64,000 bases of DNA from Vandiemenella viatica (GCA_031002005.1 JARYHS010008074.1:13276924-13340923), one strand, 5' to 3'; positions 10,560 to 22,090 are shown, numbered from the stretch's first letter. Made by a program: numbers and translations. Notes: generated from the letters alone by a model not told the origin.

Positions 10560-11190
10560 GTATATAAATAGATGTGTGTTTCCCTATATTTATTGATTCT
10601 CCCATCGTGCACTATGGTGGTTAGACGTGGGTAGCTATGGAGGTGTGAGAGATATGGTGGTTGAAAGTGGTTGACCTGCGGCACTTTCATATTTCTACCA
10701 AAGACGTAAGTGTCATGGCGTATCAATTTTCAGCCAAAACTATCTAGCGCAGATCACTTGTGTTTGTGTGTGGTAGTAGTCTGGTGTCTTCCATCGTGCA
10801 CTATTGTGATTTCATGTCGGTTGCTGTGGGGGTATGGTAGACATGGTTATTGAAAGTGGGGGAGCTTATAAAAAATTGACATGTGTGTCCCTGTATTTCA
10901 CTTCACGGCCAAATCTATCTAGTGCCTTCCACTGGTGGTTCTGTGTGCTATTAAGGTCAAGTCTCCCACCGTGCACCATGGTAGCTATCGGGGTGTGGGA
11001 GATATGGTGGTTGAAAATTGATCGACGGAGGACAATTTCATATTTCGACCAATGGCATATGTATCCCCATGTTTCACTTTGCAGCCATAAATACCCTGCA
11101 CATATAACTGATGTTTGTGTGGTATTAGCCTCAAGTCTTCCATTGTGCACTGTGGTGGTTACATGTCGGCAGCTGTCAGTCAAAATTCTT
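10560..11190 (+). repeat. Tandem array, about 175-190 bp period, 3-4 units
   Basis: The marker CCATCGTGCACTATGGTGG recurs in diverged form at about 10599, 10792, 10967 and 11140. Associated marks are GATATGGTGGTTGAAA, TTTCACTT..CAGCCA and TGTGTGGTATTAG. Spacings are 193, 175 and 173 bases. Units differ by substitutions and small indels, so the array is not recent. No protein is implied; open frames over it vary between units. Confidence 0.75.
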
Positions 11191-11522
11191 TACAATCACG
11201 AACAACATCATAGGCATCAGCTAGTTTTATGAAAAAATCCCTGAAACATGTTGCAAGAATTACTGCTAGAAGTCATCAATCCCTGAAACAGATTTTTTGT
11301 GTGTGTGGGGGGGATTGACACAGTGAATACACTTTGCTACTACAGTGTTTCTATTGATCTTCCATCTTTTAATGTCCCATTTTCCTCAGTACCTGTAAGA
11401 GCCTATCACCTGTTCCTCACACATTATTATCTATGAATTATTTTGTGTATGGTTTGTTATTTAATTATTATATTTTACTCTGAATTTATCAAATATTAAT
11501 TACATTGTTCTATCATTCATAG

Positions 11523-11666
11523 GATGTGGAATATTTATGATAACTCTAAGTAGAGGATACAATGAGACTAGTTTCAAGGATGATTTGAAACAACTATATT
11601 TCAAGCTAGGTGTTGAAAAGAAAGCAACAGTCTTTCTCTTTACAGCCGCTCAAGTTGCAGAGGAAG
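11523..11666 (+). CDS. Dnah10: Dynein heavy chain exon 3: AAA4 core with altered Walker B
   Basis: The acceptor ttcatag gives G-CGIFMITLSRGYNETSF, then KDDLKQLYFKLGVEKKA and TVFLFTAAQVAEE. The stretch VFLFTxAxVAEE is the Walker B region of AAA4. Members of this family, as I remember them, carry Asp in FLFTD; here codon gcc gives Ala, so the acidic residue that helps coordinate Mg-ATP seems absent. A single C-for-A difference would explain it. Both ends are phase 1, and the donor is gaag|gtaata. The exon is otherwise free of stops or gaps. Confidence 0.88.
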
Positions 11667-11741
11667 GTAATAAAGAAACATTTTGTCAACTTGTCTTCAT
11701 GCCTTACTTATTTAATTTTCTTCACCATAATTTAAAGTTAT

Positions 11742-11868
11742 AATGATTTGGTTATATTATGCGTTGGTACACCAGATAATTTGAATTCCTTATAACAATT
11801 ATAAAGATTTGGTTATATTAATGTATCTGTACATCAGGTTATTTGAATTCCTAATGAAGACTAATTGT
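11742..11868 (+). repeat. Two-unit direct repeat of about 65 bp
   Basis: The sequence GATTTGGTTATATTA, then a T.GTACA.CAG motif, then TTTGAATTCCT occurs twice in a row with moderate divergence, just after dynein exon 3. It is probably a local duplication. Confidence 0.55.
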
Positions 11869-12234
11869 GATTGTATTTGAAAAGATTTGTGAATTAAAAC
11901 AAATGCAAGAAGTAGTTTTCTATTAAATTCTTTCAAAATTGTCATTAATCTAAATAAATAGATGGAAGCAGGCAATATTATCAGTTTTGTGTAGACAACT
12001 ATTGACTTAATGCATGAATGTATTTTATATATATGATTTCTATTTATTTTTAATTTTTTGTTATCCACTCCTTGATTCCATCCCAAATACCTAAATTTAA
12101 TCACTGCTAATGCGAAACAATGTTTAATTTAATAAAGTATTTGATTTAATTTTTTTAATATTTTTAATTTATTTTTCATATTAGCATTTTATTACACTTT
12201 GTTGACCCCCTCCCCCCCCCCCTCAAGTTGTGAT

Positions 12235-13570
12235 GTAATTTATGGATTTATCTGCTTCATACGTTCTATCTATCTCTTCAGTTCTTACCTTCTCCACTGA
12301 CAATGTAACCAATCACACATGTCTCAAATTATGACCTGTCATCCTGTCTCTTCTTTCAGTGTTTTCCACAAATTTCATATATTTGAGACTGCCGATTTAA
12401 TTCTCAACATCCTTTTATACCAGCACATTTCAAATTCTCAAGTTTTCCTTCTTTCACTTATTCCTAGAATCTATGCTTCACCACGATAAATAGCTGTGCT
12501 ACACGCATTGAGTTTTGAAATGTTCTTTCTTAGGCCTAGATCAATATTTGAAATTAAATGATTTCTCTTATTGAAGGCGACTTTTTTCACTTGTTCTACT
12601 CTGCGTTTAACATCATTCTTTCTTCAGCTATCAGTTGTAATTTTACTTCTTAAGTAACAGGATTCACTTACTTCTCCTATTGAATTCAATCCTATTTTTG
12701 TGTTTTATCTGCTTTTGCTATTGTTTCAGATACATTTCATCATTTTTGTCTTGCTTTGGTTTATATTTAATCTTCCTTCAATGTTTTGTTCATGCCATTC
12801 AGTATGTCATCAGCAAATAGTAGAATTCAAATTTTTCTCCTTGAACACATATGCAACATTCAATTTTTTTCTTTTACCTCCTTTCTTCTTCTCTTCGATA
12901 TCGGCCATCTAAGGACCACGAAAAGTAATCCCGTGCATTCATTTTGATGCTTCTTTTCTTGACTTCCAATAGTTCTTCATCTTCTCACTTTGCAGTTTCC
13001 TCCTTTCTTCTGTCCATATGTTACTACATTTCCTCTTCCCCTTCTCCTGGAAACTCTTGAAATTTTACCTCCTTTATTGCTTCCTCTGCATAGATGTTGA
13101 TTATTAATGGTGATAGACTACAATCTTGTCTCTCATAATTTTTGCTTATGCATGTCTCATGATTCTCTAGTTTTATTATAGCTACTTGATTCATGCATAG
13201 ATTATAAAGTATACTTCTAATACTATGCCTACTATCTCATCTACCATTCTTATAATCTACTATATATTACCTTGGACAGTAATTTTGAAGTGTGTGTTGT
13301 TAGCCTTATGGTATGATAATTTTCACATTTGTCAGCTTGTGCTTTCTTACCGCTTTTACTTAAAGCCTGATGAATCTTTAGCAGCATTCATTTTTTTCTT
13401 CTCTTTAGTTCATTCTATTCATCCTCAGATGAACTCCTTTCAGAGTTATTTCTTACATCCCCACCTACCACTCCTGCAAATTTTTCTGTGGTGTCAGAGT
13501 GTTTCAGTTTGTTCACTTCCAGTCTGTTCTATTTGTTAACTGTTAGGTTGTGGTCATAGTCTAGTCAGCT
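12235..13570 (-). mobile_element. RTE/BovB-like LINE, reversed and decayed (R2)
   Basis: On the minus strand this matches the element at 52395-54752. The bases near 13530 (rc: AACAGACTGGAAGTGAA) match 52868-52884. Further on, minus-strand translation gives FADD-like remains near 12800 and a C-terminal region with CWYKRMLRI near 12410. A segment at 12890-12930 (rc includes TGATTACTTTTCGTGGTCC-like text) has no counterpart at 52.4 kb and may be a foreign insert or an alternative tail. Stops in all frames show it is dead. Confidence 0.65.
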
Positions 13571-13914
13571 TCTGAGTATGTTTTACAGTATACAACATAT
13601 AATAAGTTTTCTGGTATACCACACCCTTTGTGAAAATAAATAATAACTTACCATTTTCAGAGGGGAAATTAAAAAAAAATACTCATACTAGGGGTGTTCA
13701 AAAAAATAATGTGAATTTCATTTTTTTTTTTTTTTTTTTTTTTTTAAAGAATTTTATTTATTTGTCTACTTCAATGTTATCCCATTCAAAATTGTCCCAA
13801 CTCATGCAAATGCTTCTTCCAGTCCTCAAAACACTTCTGAAACTTGACCTTTCGTGTAGCTTTGACCTCTTTCAGTGATAAACTTTCAATCTCATCTATG
13901 CTTGTGAAGTGATT

Positions 13915-15388
13915 TAATTTAATTTTATTGCAATGTAGCACAGGCTCCGGTGGCAATTTCCCTACACCCCCCCCATCTTCCCCCTATCCTGCACCAATCT
14001 ACATTTGCCCTCTACAAATTTTATCTTTAAATTCTTTCAACGTTTTCGGTAAGTTATTCATCATTTCTCTTGGTAACTCATTCCAATACCTGACACCCTT
14101 ACCTAAAAAAGAGAATCTTCCCACACCCTTGTGCCTGAAATCGAGTACCAGCTTGTGATCATGGTCATCTTTTCCCTTCAATGCACCCCTTTTCATACCT
14201 ACTCCAATATCTTTCCATACCTCATCACCAGTATATGCCCTGTACACTCCCATGACCCTCTTCACCCTCCTCCTGTCTTGCAATGAATCCCATTCCAGCT
14301 CCTTTATCATATCCGTCACTGATTGCATTCTGCGATAATTTCCAGAAACAAATCAAGCAGTCCTTTTTTGCACTCTCTCCAACTCCTGTATTTGATACGT
14401 AAAATGAGGGTCCCATACTACACTACCTTATTCAAGCAATGGTCTGACCAAAGTTTTGTAACCCAATTCCTTTACTTCTCTCGTGCATCCCCTCATCACT
14501 CTCTCCAACAATTGCAGAATTTTGAAACCTTTTCCTACCACCTGCCCAGTTAAGCTTGTTATCAAATGTAATGCCAAGATATTTACATTTCAAGTCTTCA
14601 GCAAGCAATTCTTTCCTCACCTTATATTCATAATTAACCTTTTGTTTTTTATTTGTGTATCTAATAAGCTGACTCTTCTTTGCATTTATCTTCATCCCGT
14701 GTTTACCAACCCAACTAGATATCCTGTCCAAATCATCCTGTAACTGTTTACAATCCTCTATCATTTTGATTCTTTTATACAGCATTATGTCATCTGCAAA
14801 CAATCTAATTTCAGATAGTAAACAATCAACACAATTATTCATTAGAATAATGAATAGCAATGGTCCCAATATGCTACCCTGCGGCACACCCATTTTTACT
14901 TCCACTTCTTTTGATACTACATTTCCTACCTTAACTTTCTGTTTTCCGCAGTTAAAAAATTCTTCAACCCAGCAAATCACTTTCTCATCTACTTCAATGG
15001 TTTTTACCTTATTTACTACCATTTTATGGCTCACTCTGTCAAACGCCTTCGACAGATCTAGTGCTACACTATCAATTTGGCCTCCCTTGTCCATTTCATC
15101 TCAAATATCTTGCATATATCCCACCAACTGAGATTCACATGATATCCTTGCCTGAACCCATGTTGCCTGCTTGAAAACCACTTACGTTCCTCACATATAT
15201 TTCTGATTTGGTCACATATCAATCTTCCCATTAATTTACCTACCACTGAAGTCAAACTGATTGGCCTGTAATTCTCAACTCTATTTCTCACCCCTCCTTT
15301 ATGTACCGGTACTACTATTGCACTTTTCCAGTCCTGTGGTAAGCAGCAAGTATCCAGACTCAATTTAAATAATATTTCAAGATAAGTT
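13915..15388 (-). mobile_element. LINE family B copy B1, 5'-truncated, inside the mariner
   Basis: The minus strand encodes the RT core of family B: LDTCCLPQDWKSAIVVPVHK at the start, then NYRPISLTSVVGKL, QHGFRQGY, LDLSKAFDRVSHKMV, MGVPQGSILGPLLFI and the catalytic LFADDIMLY (about 14820). The C-terminal part follows in another frame near 14330. Its 3' end has CCACCGGAGCCTGTGCTACA and an AAATT-type tail at about 13918. The 5' junction with the mariner is at about 15388, where the family sequence CTTATCTTGAAAT starts. Frame breaks lie near 15090 and 14420. Confidence 0.82.
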
Positions 15389-15389
15389 A

Positions 15390-16350
15390 CAGTCCTTAAA
15401 GGTTCTTTTTATTTTTGGGAACAGCAAAAGTCACTTTGGATAATTTCCAGAGAATATGGAGACTGGGGCATTGTTACAGTGTTGTTTCTTTACCAAAAAT
15501 TCATGAACAAGCAACAATGTGTTAGCAAGTGCATTATTGTGATGCAAAAGCCATGAATTATTTTGCCACAAATCCCGGTGTTTTCTTAGGACTGCTAGAC
15601 GCAAATGGCATTGAACTAGAAGGTAGTATTTCTTATTGATAATTTGAACTTGTGGAAAGAACTCATGATGCACTATACCAAAAAAATCAAAGAACACAGT
15701 GAGCATAACCTTCACTATCTGAGCAAAGTTGTCGAGTTTTTTTGGTCTTGGCAATGAAGTAAGTTTCCACTGGGATGATTGAGCCTTAGTTTCAACATCA
15801 TACCCATAAACCCAAATATTTCATCACCTGTAATTACTTGTTTCAATAATTCTGCATTGTAGTTGAACTCATTTAGCAACTCCTTACATTTGCCATTGTT
15901 TTTGTTCGAAACTCAACACTTTTAGAACAAATTTTGCTGTAACACATTTCATACCCAAAATGAAAAAATGTAATGGCATGAGCCAGTTGATATTACAACG
16001 TCATCGGTGATTTGGTGACCATTCCTAATTGTTTGTTTAACTTTTTCCAAGTTTTCATAGGTTATTAATGTGCTAGGATCATGCATATGCCAGTCATCTT
16101 CGTGGCCATCGTGAAAACTCTTATACTACTCATGAACCCTTGTTTTACTCATAGTAGATTCACAAAAATCAATATTTAACATTTTTAAAACATTGTTGCG
16201 CTTAAATTTCATTTTTAAAGCAAAATTTAATGCAAATTCGCTGATCCATAATTTATGCAAATGAAAAGTTGCTGACTGTATCAAAATGTGTATTATCCTT
16301 TTAACAGCTGACAAGAGACTAAACATCCAAAAATAGCTCAAAATCTGTAG
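15390..16350 (-). pseudogene. Mariner transposase, broken (N-terminal and catalytic parts)
   Basis: This would be a DNA cut-and-paste transposase of the mariner type. The N-terminal helix-turn-helix region, the VITGDE segment, the RPKK linker and the LLHHNNA catalytic block are present in order on the minus strand. The fragment TCCSQ-like/KEPLR near 15410, the region usually read as DFFLFPK, follows, and then the LINE begins. Stop codons and frame changes occur roughly every 60-100 residues. The remaining C-terminus is at 13780-13912. Confidence 0.72.
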
Positions 16351-16539
16351 ATATTTTTAAGACATGTTTCATAACACAACACTGAAAAAATCGTGCCAGT
16401 CAGACTAATATAACCCACGAATTTCAAAATTCCCATTACTTTTTCAATACACCACATACACACCGTCTACAGATGATGCAATCCATAGTGCTCCAACTTT
16501 TTTGGCTTTTAACCCACTATTTGAAACAGTGACTTGATT

Positions 16540-16984
16540 GCAGCCCCCTTCTTAGTTTAAGAGTACAATATCATATATAGGAGAACAAGGACAGATTTCT
16601 AAAATTACTTTATTACAAGATATTAATGATATTGGTGTAGTGTTCACAGTTTGACTAGCAAAAACATTAATATCAATATTACTAGACAGCAGCACTTGGT
16701 GTAATGAAACTAATTTTTCAATATTTAGTGTGTTGTCATCTGCAATCTTAGATCACAGTGTTCCACTATTAACAATCTGTTTCTTTTCTCGGCTAAAATC
16801 CTCTTCGCTAAATCTTTTATTGGTTACATTTGATGGTGGAAATGTAATTAAAAACCTGTTTGGAGCAGCCCTTAAAACCGGATGTATTACTGGAAAGTAA
16901 GGGATAACTTTTAATCTTCAATGCCCCCTAAATTTGCCTTAGACCAGAAACACTCCCTGTTATCTCTTCAATGCCCGTTGATAG
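16540..16984 (+). other. Unclassified repeat-like stretch, possible hAT-related remnant
   Basis: Text near 16925-17030 (CCCTTTTGGGAACCACTGATTTAGAACC) resembles terminal sequences often seen in hAT-like repeats, and CACTTGGTGTAATGAAAC at 16692 has a similar feel. No transposase or inverted ends could be matched, so this is weakly supported. Confidence 0.25.
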
Positions 16985-17590
16985 GCTGTACTGGCCCTTT
17001 TGGGAACCACTGATTTAGAACCTGATAGTCGAATCTTTTTGAGCATGATATATTCGGTCTGATATCTACCTTTATCCCCTGGATATTTCCAGGGGCTGTA
17101 ATAGCCTACTCATTTCTCTACTCTCCTGTTAATTACAAATCCGATACTATTAAATCTAATGACAGCTTGAGTGCCAATTATTCTGCATGGTCCAGATCAG
17201 AAACCTGTGTGTCCTTCAGTTTATCTCAGTAATACCAACAACGTCTTACTTAAGTCGTTCCATCTCGCTTTTTAAGTTTTCTGATCTACGTGCCCTAATC
17301 AGATTTCTAACATACCATGCCTTGACTAATAGAATGTCTCTATCCATTCTGATGGTTCCTCTCTGAGTAGCCCCCACCCAGATATCCAGTTATTGGGGGA
17401 CTATTTTTTCTCTGGAATATTTTATCCAGGAAGAAGCAATCATATCATCTGTAATTTGAGAGGATTACATGCCCCCAGGATTCCCTTTGTCTCTTTAATG
17501 CAGTGGCTTCCCATTGCCTTCTGATCCCCATGCCACTGACCATTTCTGATTCATGCACCTTTAGTGGCCATTTCCAACCCTAAGTGTAAG
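16985..17590 (-). mobile_element. RTE/BovB-like LINE 5' fragment (R3), reversed
   Basis: On the minus strand the 5' leader contains GGCAATGGGAAGCCACTGCATTAAAG, a block typical of RTE starts. After it comes the beginning of the endonuclease: a VRN-IRARRSENLKSEMERL stretch near 17290, then DVVGITEI. Stops follow quickly. It lacks RT, so it is complementary in content to the 3' pieces elsewhere in the window but cannot be joined to them. Confidence 0.6.
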
Positions 17591-17867
17591 AGTGTGCCCT
17601 GCTCTTCTTTCAGGAGGCCATAGGAAAACAATGTGGGACTCCTTACGAGTGCAATTTTTCAGTTACCAGAAACTCGTACATGCAAATGGGGTGTGGTATG
17701 TTAATAAGGGGTTGACCTTCTTCTATATCTATATCTTCTATACTCTAACACCAAATATTAGTGTACTGAATTTAGCCCTGTTGACTGGTAAAGCTTATTT
17801 TGGATTTTTTCTTTTATATTATATATAATTCATTGCACTTTACACAGACTTCAGCAAGGCCTTTGAT

Positions 17868-18509
17868 ATGATGAACCATGAAGTCGTGCTAGAAAAGCTC
17901 CATTTTTATGGTGTCAGATCAAAAGCACTGAAATGGATGCTCTCGTACCTCTCCAATAGGCACCTGCAGGTATGGGTTGCTGGTCATCTGTCAAACAAAT
18001 TCATTGTCACTTCTGGTGTCCCACAGGGTTCACATCTAGGTCCAATCCTATTCTGTGTCTTTATTAATGATATTGGTGATAACATCAGGTCCGAATACCA
18101 ACTGTACGCAGATGACATGAAGATTTACAGAAGAAGTGAACAAGACCTACAAATCACCCAACAAGACATTAAGGAGCTTGTGAAATGGTGCAACAAGAAC
18201 AAGTTAACATTAAACATAATAAATGTGATCTCTTTCTTGCAATCTCACAACCAACTGTCCGCAATTTACCTGCTTGACAGTCAAATTATGCAAACAGTAA
18301 AAACAATAAAAGACCTTGGCACGATTATTAACGACAAATTAACATTCTCTGATCATATCAATCACATTTCACTTCGTGCCTATCAAAGCCTAGGCTTAAT
18401 TTGTAGAGCAGGCAAGGAGTTCACATACCAAAACATTGATACTTCTTTTCTCAACATTCGTCAAACCCAAACTGGTGTATGGGTCTGTAGTCTGGTCTCC
18501 ATTCACTGA
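17868..18509 (+). pseudogene. LINE E reverse transcriptase core, broken
   Basis: This frame covers the palm of a non-LTR reverse transcriptase. The open part really begins upstream of the ATG, at about 17829, with FIALYTDFSKAFD. Motifs are SKAFD (RT A), SGVPQGS (RT B) and YADD (catalytic). The C-terminal residues of this frame are wrong because of an indel near 18440. The domain resumes at 20723 after the Helitron and ends near 21069. It is inactive: the endonuclease is missing, the frame is shifted and two foreign elements interrupt it. Confidence 0.75.
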
Positions 18510-18569
18510 TCAAAACATCAATTGTATTGAAAAAATACAGCAAAAATTTTGTAAATGTTTATACTATTA

Positions 18570-20411
18570 CTAGCATTTGCCCGCTGCTTCACACGCGCGT
18601 GCCTTGGCAGGTGTAGAAATTATTTACCGATTTTACTCTCTTATCAGACATTAATGCTTTGTTCGGTTATTGCTAGTTTCAGTTGCTCTAGCCAAAGCCT
18701 GAGAAACCCTTTCACGGTTCAAACGACATTCTTTCATCTGTGCGCTTTCAGAAGCTATGGATTTAGCGTATAGAACCCGCTTATAGGTCAATCGCTTTTC
18801 TCGGTGCAGGTTACTTTCATTTGCTCTAGCTATTTCATCTCGTTCTCTTTGACGTTGCAGACGATGTTGTCGGTCTATTTCACACTCATTTAGCCGATTT
18901 CGGCGACATCTTTTAGCTGCAGAAGTTGACCCCGACAGATTAGATCTCTTTCACAAGGGCATATCATAAACTTTTATAATTACCCAACTCACAGCACTAA
19001 CAATTAGAAACGTTTTCACAGCTGCAATTATCACTATGCGTGAACTTTGGCTGCGAGTATATAGATGAGCATAAACTTGGTTACAATATAGAATATCTGT
19101 GGTAGTAATAAATAATATTATTTCTGAAAGCAATATTTAACTCAGCTAAAACATAATATTTTTAAATGCTGATATGGAGGATTCCACGTTAACCGTGGTA
19201 CTGAAAATTTAAATGGATATATAACAGTTGTAACGTTAAGAAAGCTGATATTATGATCATTATGTGTAATTTTTTTTGGCGATTTTATGTGTAAACTTTG
19301 CCTGGGATTATATAGCTAGGTATAAGCTTTGTTAAGGATGTATCTGTGGATATAATGAAAAATATTGTTTCCATGATACTTAACTAAAAAAAAAATATTT
19401 TTAAATGTGGATACCGAGGATTGCAACATAACCGCGGTGCCATAAATTTATGTAAATATAGCAGTAATCTACGACTTAGTCCTCTTGGAAGTGTGCTGAA
19501 ATATAAAAATTCGTTACCAATAATCACAGCATCTCAATTTTTTCTGATTTATTTATTTTTTGTTGTTTTTTATTTTTTGTTGTTTGGATATTGGTTTTTA
19601 TTTTATGTTGATACACCATCAATTATTCCTGCTTTCAAATAGAAATTTACGTGAATTGGAGTTAATCTTGGTTTCAAATCGTCGTATCAATATTGTCATT
19701 ATTTCAGTCAGATATAATTAATTAAAAAATGTCAAAATGGATCACGGTACAGTATATGTACTAATGTGCATGTAACTCAAGCAATTATTTCTGAGTGGCA
19801 AAATTATCGCAAGTTGTAAATCGATTGAAATGCAACCTGGACAGTGATGACAGCTGATATGCTTTGTTAGAGGCCAAAGGAACGATGCTTTTAGCTTTAT
19901 AATTTACGCGGTGTAGCATTAGGATATGATATTTTTTTTTATTTGAGTTTCTTTCAATATATCCGTATTTTCTATGTAACTATTTGAGTCGCATGTACCT
20001 GAATTTTTGGATGCCTAGTTATATTTGCACGTTATAGCCACGAGACATATTAATCGAATAAAATACTTCCAAATATGTGCAATTCCGCACAAGTCATTAT
20101 GAAAGAAGTATGTTTTATTACTTGCTGATATTTATAATAGCTGTTTTTCAGACATCGCTCTTCGAGAAAAAACTGAATTTCGTTTTAAGTATTGGCTTAT
20201 TGTGGCTGTATTGTTCAGCGTTTACGTAGCAATTTTGTTCCAGAGACAAACTGTATAACTGTCTACCAGAGACAATACATGTCTTCAATATAGGTAATAT
20301 AACTTTTTCGTAATTCAACAGACCTGTTACGATTCAAGTAAATGCTGATTACACTTGATTCACGTATTCTTTTTATTTTGAAGTACTGTGGTCCAGAAAA
20401 ATGAATCGCAG

Positions 20412-20445
<34 letters not shown>

Positions 20446-20722
20446 AAATCCTAAATTTTGTCAGGTCTCTTTATGAAAGGAGTGACCGTCTGAATGTGTA
20501 TAATTATCTGTGGTCTACAGTTTCACATTTCTGAAGTTTTTTTACTGATTTGCTTCTTCCCATGGTACATATTAGTCGTTAGCTACTTCTGCAGATGTTG
20601 ATCAGCAACATTAGCTTTAAAAATTTGGAAACACCATGCAAATTGATGTGGTAGTTTTTGCGTTATTAGAGATCAAGCCTCACTACAAACGCAGCTTGCT
20701 TACAGATTTATAATAGTATAGA
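18570..20722 (-). mobile_element. Non-autonomous Helitron, copy H1
   Basis: On the minus strand the element starts TCTATACTATTATAAATCTG and ends GGGCAAATGCTAG, the TC...CTAG ends of Helitrons. It sits between host A (18569) and host T (20723) with no target duplication, as rolling-circle insertion predicts. A short palindrome, CACGCGCGTG, lies about 20 bases inside the 3' end. Copy H2 at 34112 has the same ends and the same A/T setting. Inside is a 300-base open frame (18651-18950) with a basic, Helitron-like N-terminal sequence; no Rep or helicase domain remains. The host site is the RT of LINE E, so the Helitron is younger than that LINE. Confidence 0.83.
18651..18950 (-). pseudogene. Helitron ORF remnant, basic N-terminal region
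   Basis: An open minus-strand frame of 99 codons between stops reads SNLSGSTSAAKRCRRN, then RLNECEIDRQHRLQRQRERD, EIARANESNLHREKRLTYKR and ERVSQALARATETSNN. The loosely repeated R/E/Q-rich units resemble the basic region that precedes the Rep domain in animal Helitron proteins. That match is from memory of the family's character, not an alignment. A shorter, altered copy lies in H2 at about 34415-34605. No initiator ATG and no catalytic domain are present. Confidence 0.5.
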
Positions 20723-21069
20723 TAAGCATTCTGAGGATGCAATTTATATCAGTGCTGTTTATAATCAGTATAAGCTGAGTAGCCTAGTAAGTTACAGACA
20801 AGTGGCTGGCCTGTCTTTCTTTTTCAAAGTTATCAATGGGCTGATTCACTCGCCAGAAATTTTTGCTGACTTTGGCTTTATATGCTCAAAATCTGTGCTA
20901 AGAACCAGAAGGCTGCTTGCAGTTGAAAACACAAACAAAAACTATGTCTACCATGCACCCAGAAATAGAATTGCCTGGTTGGTGAACCTGTACTCGGCAG
21001 ACATTAACTTTTTTGGAGGTTCGTTATCATCTTTTTCAGCAAACATTAAAAGATTACTTCTAACCGATT

Positions 21070-21265
21070 GATCCCCGTCCGGGCATCCAGATTTGGGTTT
21101 TCCATGGTTTCCCAAATCACTCCAGGCAAATGCCGGGATGCTTCCTTCAAAAGGCCATTGCTGAATTCCTTCCCATTCCTTGCCCCCATCCTTGCCCCCC
21201 ATCCTTTCCCGTCTCTAAAGACCTCGTTGTTGAGAGACGTAAATACAATAAAAAAAAAAAAAAAA
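21070..21265 (+). repeat. SINE, 5'-truncated, with 11-bp target duplication
   Basis: The element begins inside the SINE body (CCGTCCGGGCATCCAGATTT), lacks the tRNA head and ends in an A run. It is flanked by TCTAACCGATT at 21059-21069 and 21266-21276, a clean target-site duplication showing L1-type target-primed insertion. Removing it restores the last codons of LINE E. It closely matches the reversed SINE at 3571. Confidence 0.88.
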
Positions 21266-21279
21266 TCTAACCGATTAAG

Positions 21280-22090
21280 TTTATAAAATCATTTTCTTGT
21301 GTCTATCACAGTGTAATAACTTTTGTATTTAACCTAAACAATTATCCTTGGCTTTTTCTTTGTAAAATATTTCTTTACAATCCCGATTGGCGTAAAAAAA
21401 AAAAAAAATGTGAAAACTACCTTAGCCCACAACCCAAACGTTGGCTGGATGCTTCTGAAAGAAGTGTACTATGTGGGCAATTCAAAGTGTAAGGTCTCCA
21501 AAGAATTTAGAAACACAAAATTTTTGTGAATCATTTTAAATGATGAACAATTATCTATTTTTCTTAATTATCACCATTTCAGTCATTGCATGTTTGTAGA
21601 TACTGTGACAGTTTTTGTGTCCCCTTATGCATGAGCTGAATGCTAGGTCATTGAGGATGCATTGAACTTCATCTTTCATCTGTTTGGTAGTGCTGAGTTG
21701 CCTTCCGGCCAAGTTCTGATGATAGAAGTACCAAAACCGTAAAATTTTGAACTTTTGTCTGTGATTCAACGCATCATGCAAAAAACTAACAAGCAGAGAG
21801 ATTTTGTATTTTATTACATGTGTTGTAACATAGAATACAATTTATCTAGATTAGTGATGTATTTAGTAATTCCACAGAACACAAAACCATTAATTTTTTG
21901 CTGTCATACAAAAACTATTGTACAAATTTTAACGAAAGTGCACACATTACTATTTTATTCTGATAAATTATAAAATTCTCTACAAACCATATTAAAAAAA
22001 ATTAAAATATTTTTCGCTGTCTCTGTATCACGTATAAACATGTGAATGCATTTCAACTAGATGTCCCGTAGTGATAGGTTGTGTCATTGG
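21280..22090. other. Intron 3 sequence without recognised features
   Basis: AT-rich DNA with A runs at about 21393. Short open frames on both strands carry no known motifs. Confidence 0.45.

Larger units (their letters stand above)
13691..16457 (-). mobile_element. Mariner element (second copy), reversed, split by a LINE
   Basis: Similar inverted ends lie at 13691 (GGGGTGTTCAAAAAAATAATG) and 16457 (rc GTGGTGTATTGAAAAAGTAAT), each next to a TA. Between them on the minus strand lie transposase fragments: KMKFKRNNVLKMLNIDFCES near 16200, then HEDDWHMHDPST, VITGDEIFG near 15810, RPKKLDNFAQIVKVMLTVFF near 15740 and the catalytic region LLHHNNALANT near 15550. The C-terminal FTSIDEIESLSLKEVKA and FEDWKKHLHE lie near 13890 and 13810. 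LINE B1 sits between the last two parts. The Asp of HHDNA has become Asn and many stops are present. Without the LINE the element would be about 1.3 kb, a normal mariner length. Confidence 0.78.
17828..21280 (+). mobile_element. LINE E (CR1/L2-like RT), interrupted by a Helitron and a SINE
   Basis: The LINE's own sequence is 17828-18569, 20723-21069 and the few bases after 21276. Its RT core reads FIALYTDFSKAFDMMNH, SGVPQGSHLGPILFCVFIND and YADDMKIY at about 18110, then a thumb with GTIINDKLTFSDHI. After a frame change near 18440 the frame gives VKPKLVYGSVVWSPFTDQN and CIEKIQQKFCKCLYY, which stops exactly where the Helitron starts. Beyond it, VAGLSFFFKVINGLIHSPEI and IKRLLLTD complete the C-terminus to a TAA. 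The 5' part (endonuclease) is absent. Confidence 0.8.

Noticed and set aside
10834..11232. 132-codon open frame over the tandem array
   Set aside because: The frame is not conserved between units; opposite-strand frames of similar length exist. It is explained by the repeat.
14323..15131. Plus-strand open frames over LINE B1
   Set aside because: They are complements of the reversed LINE B1 RT frame and have no family signature.
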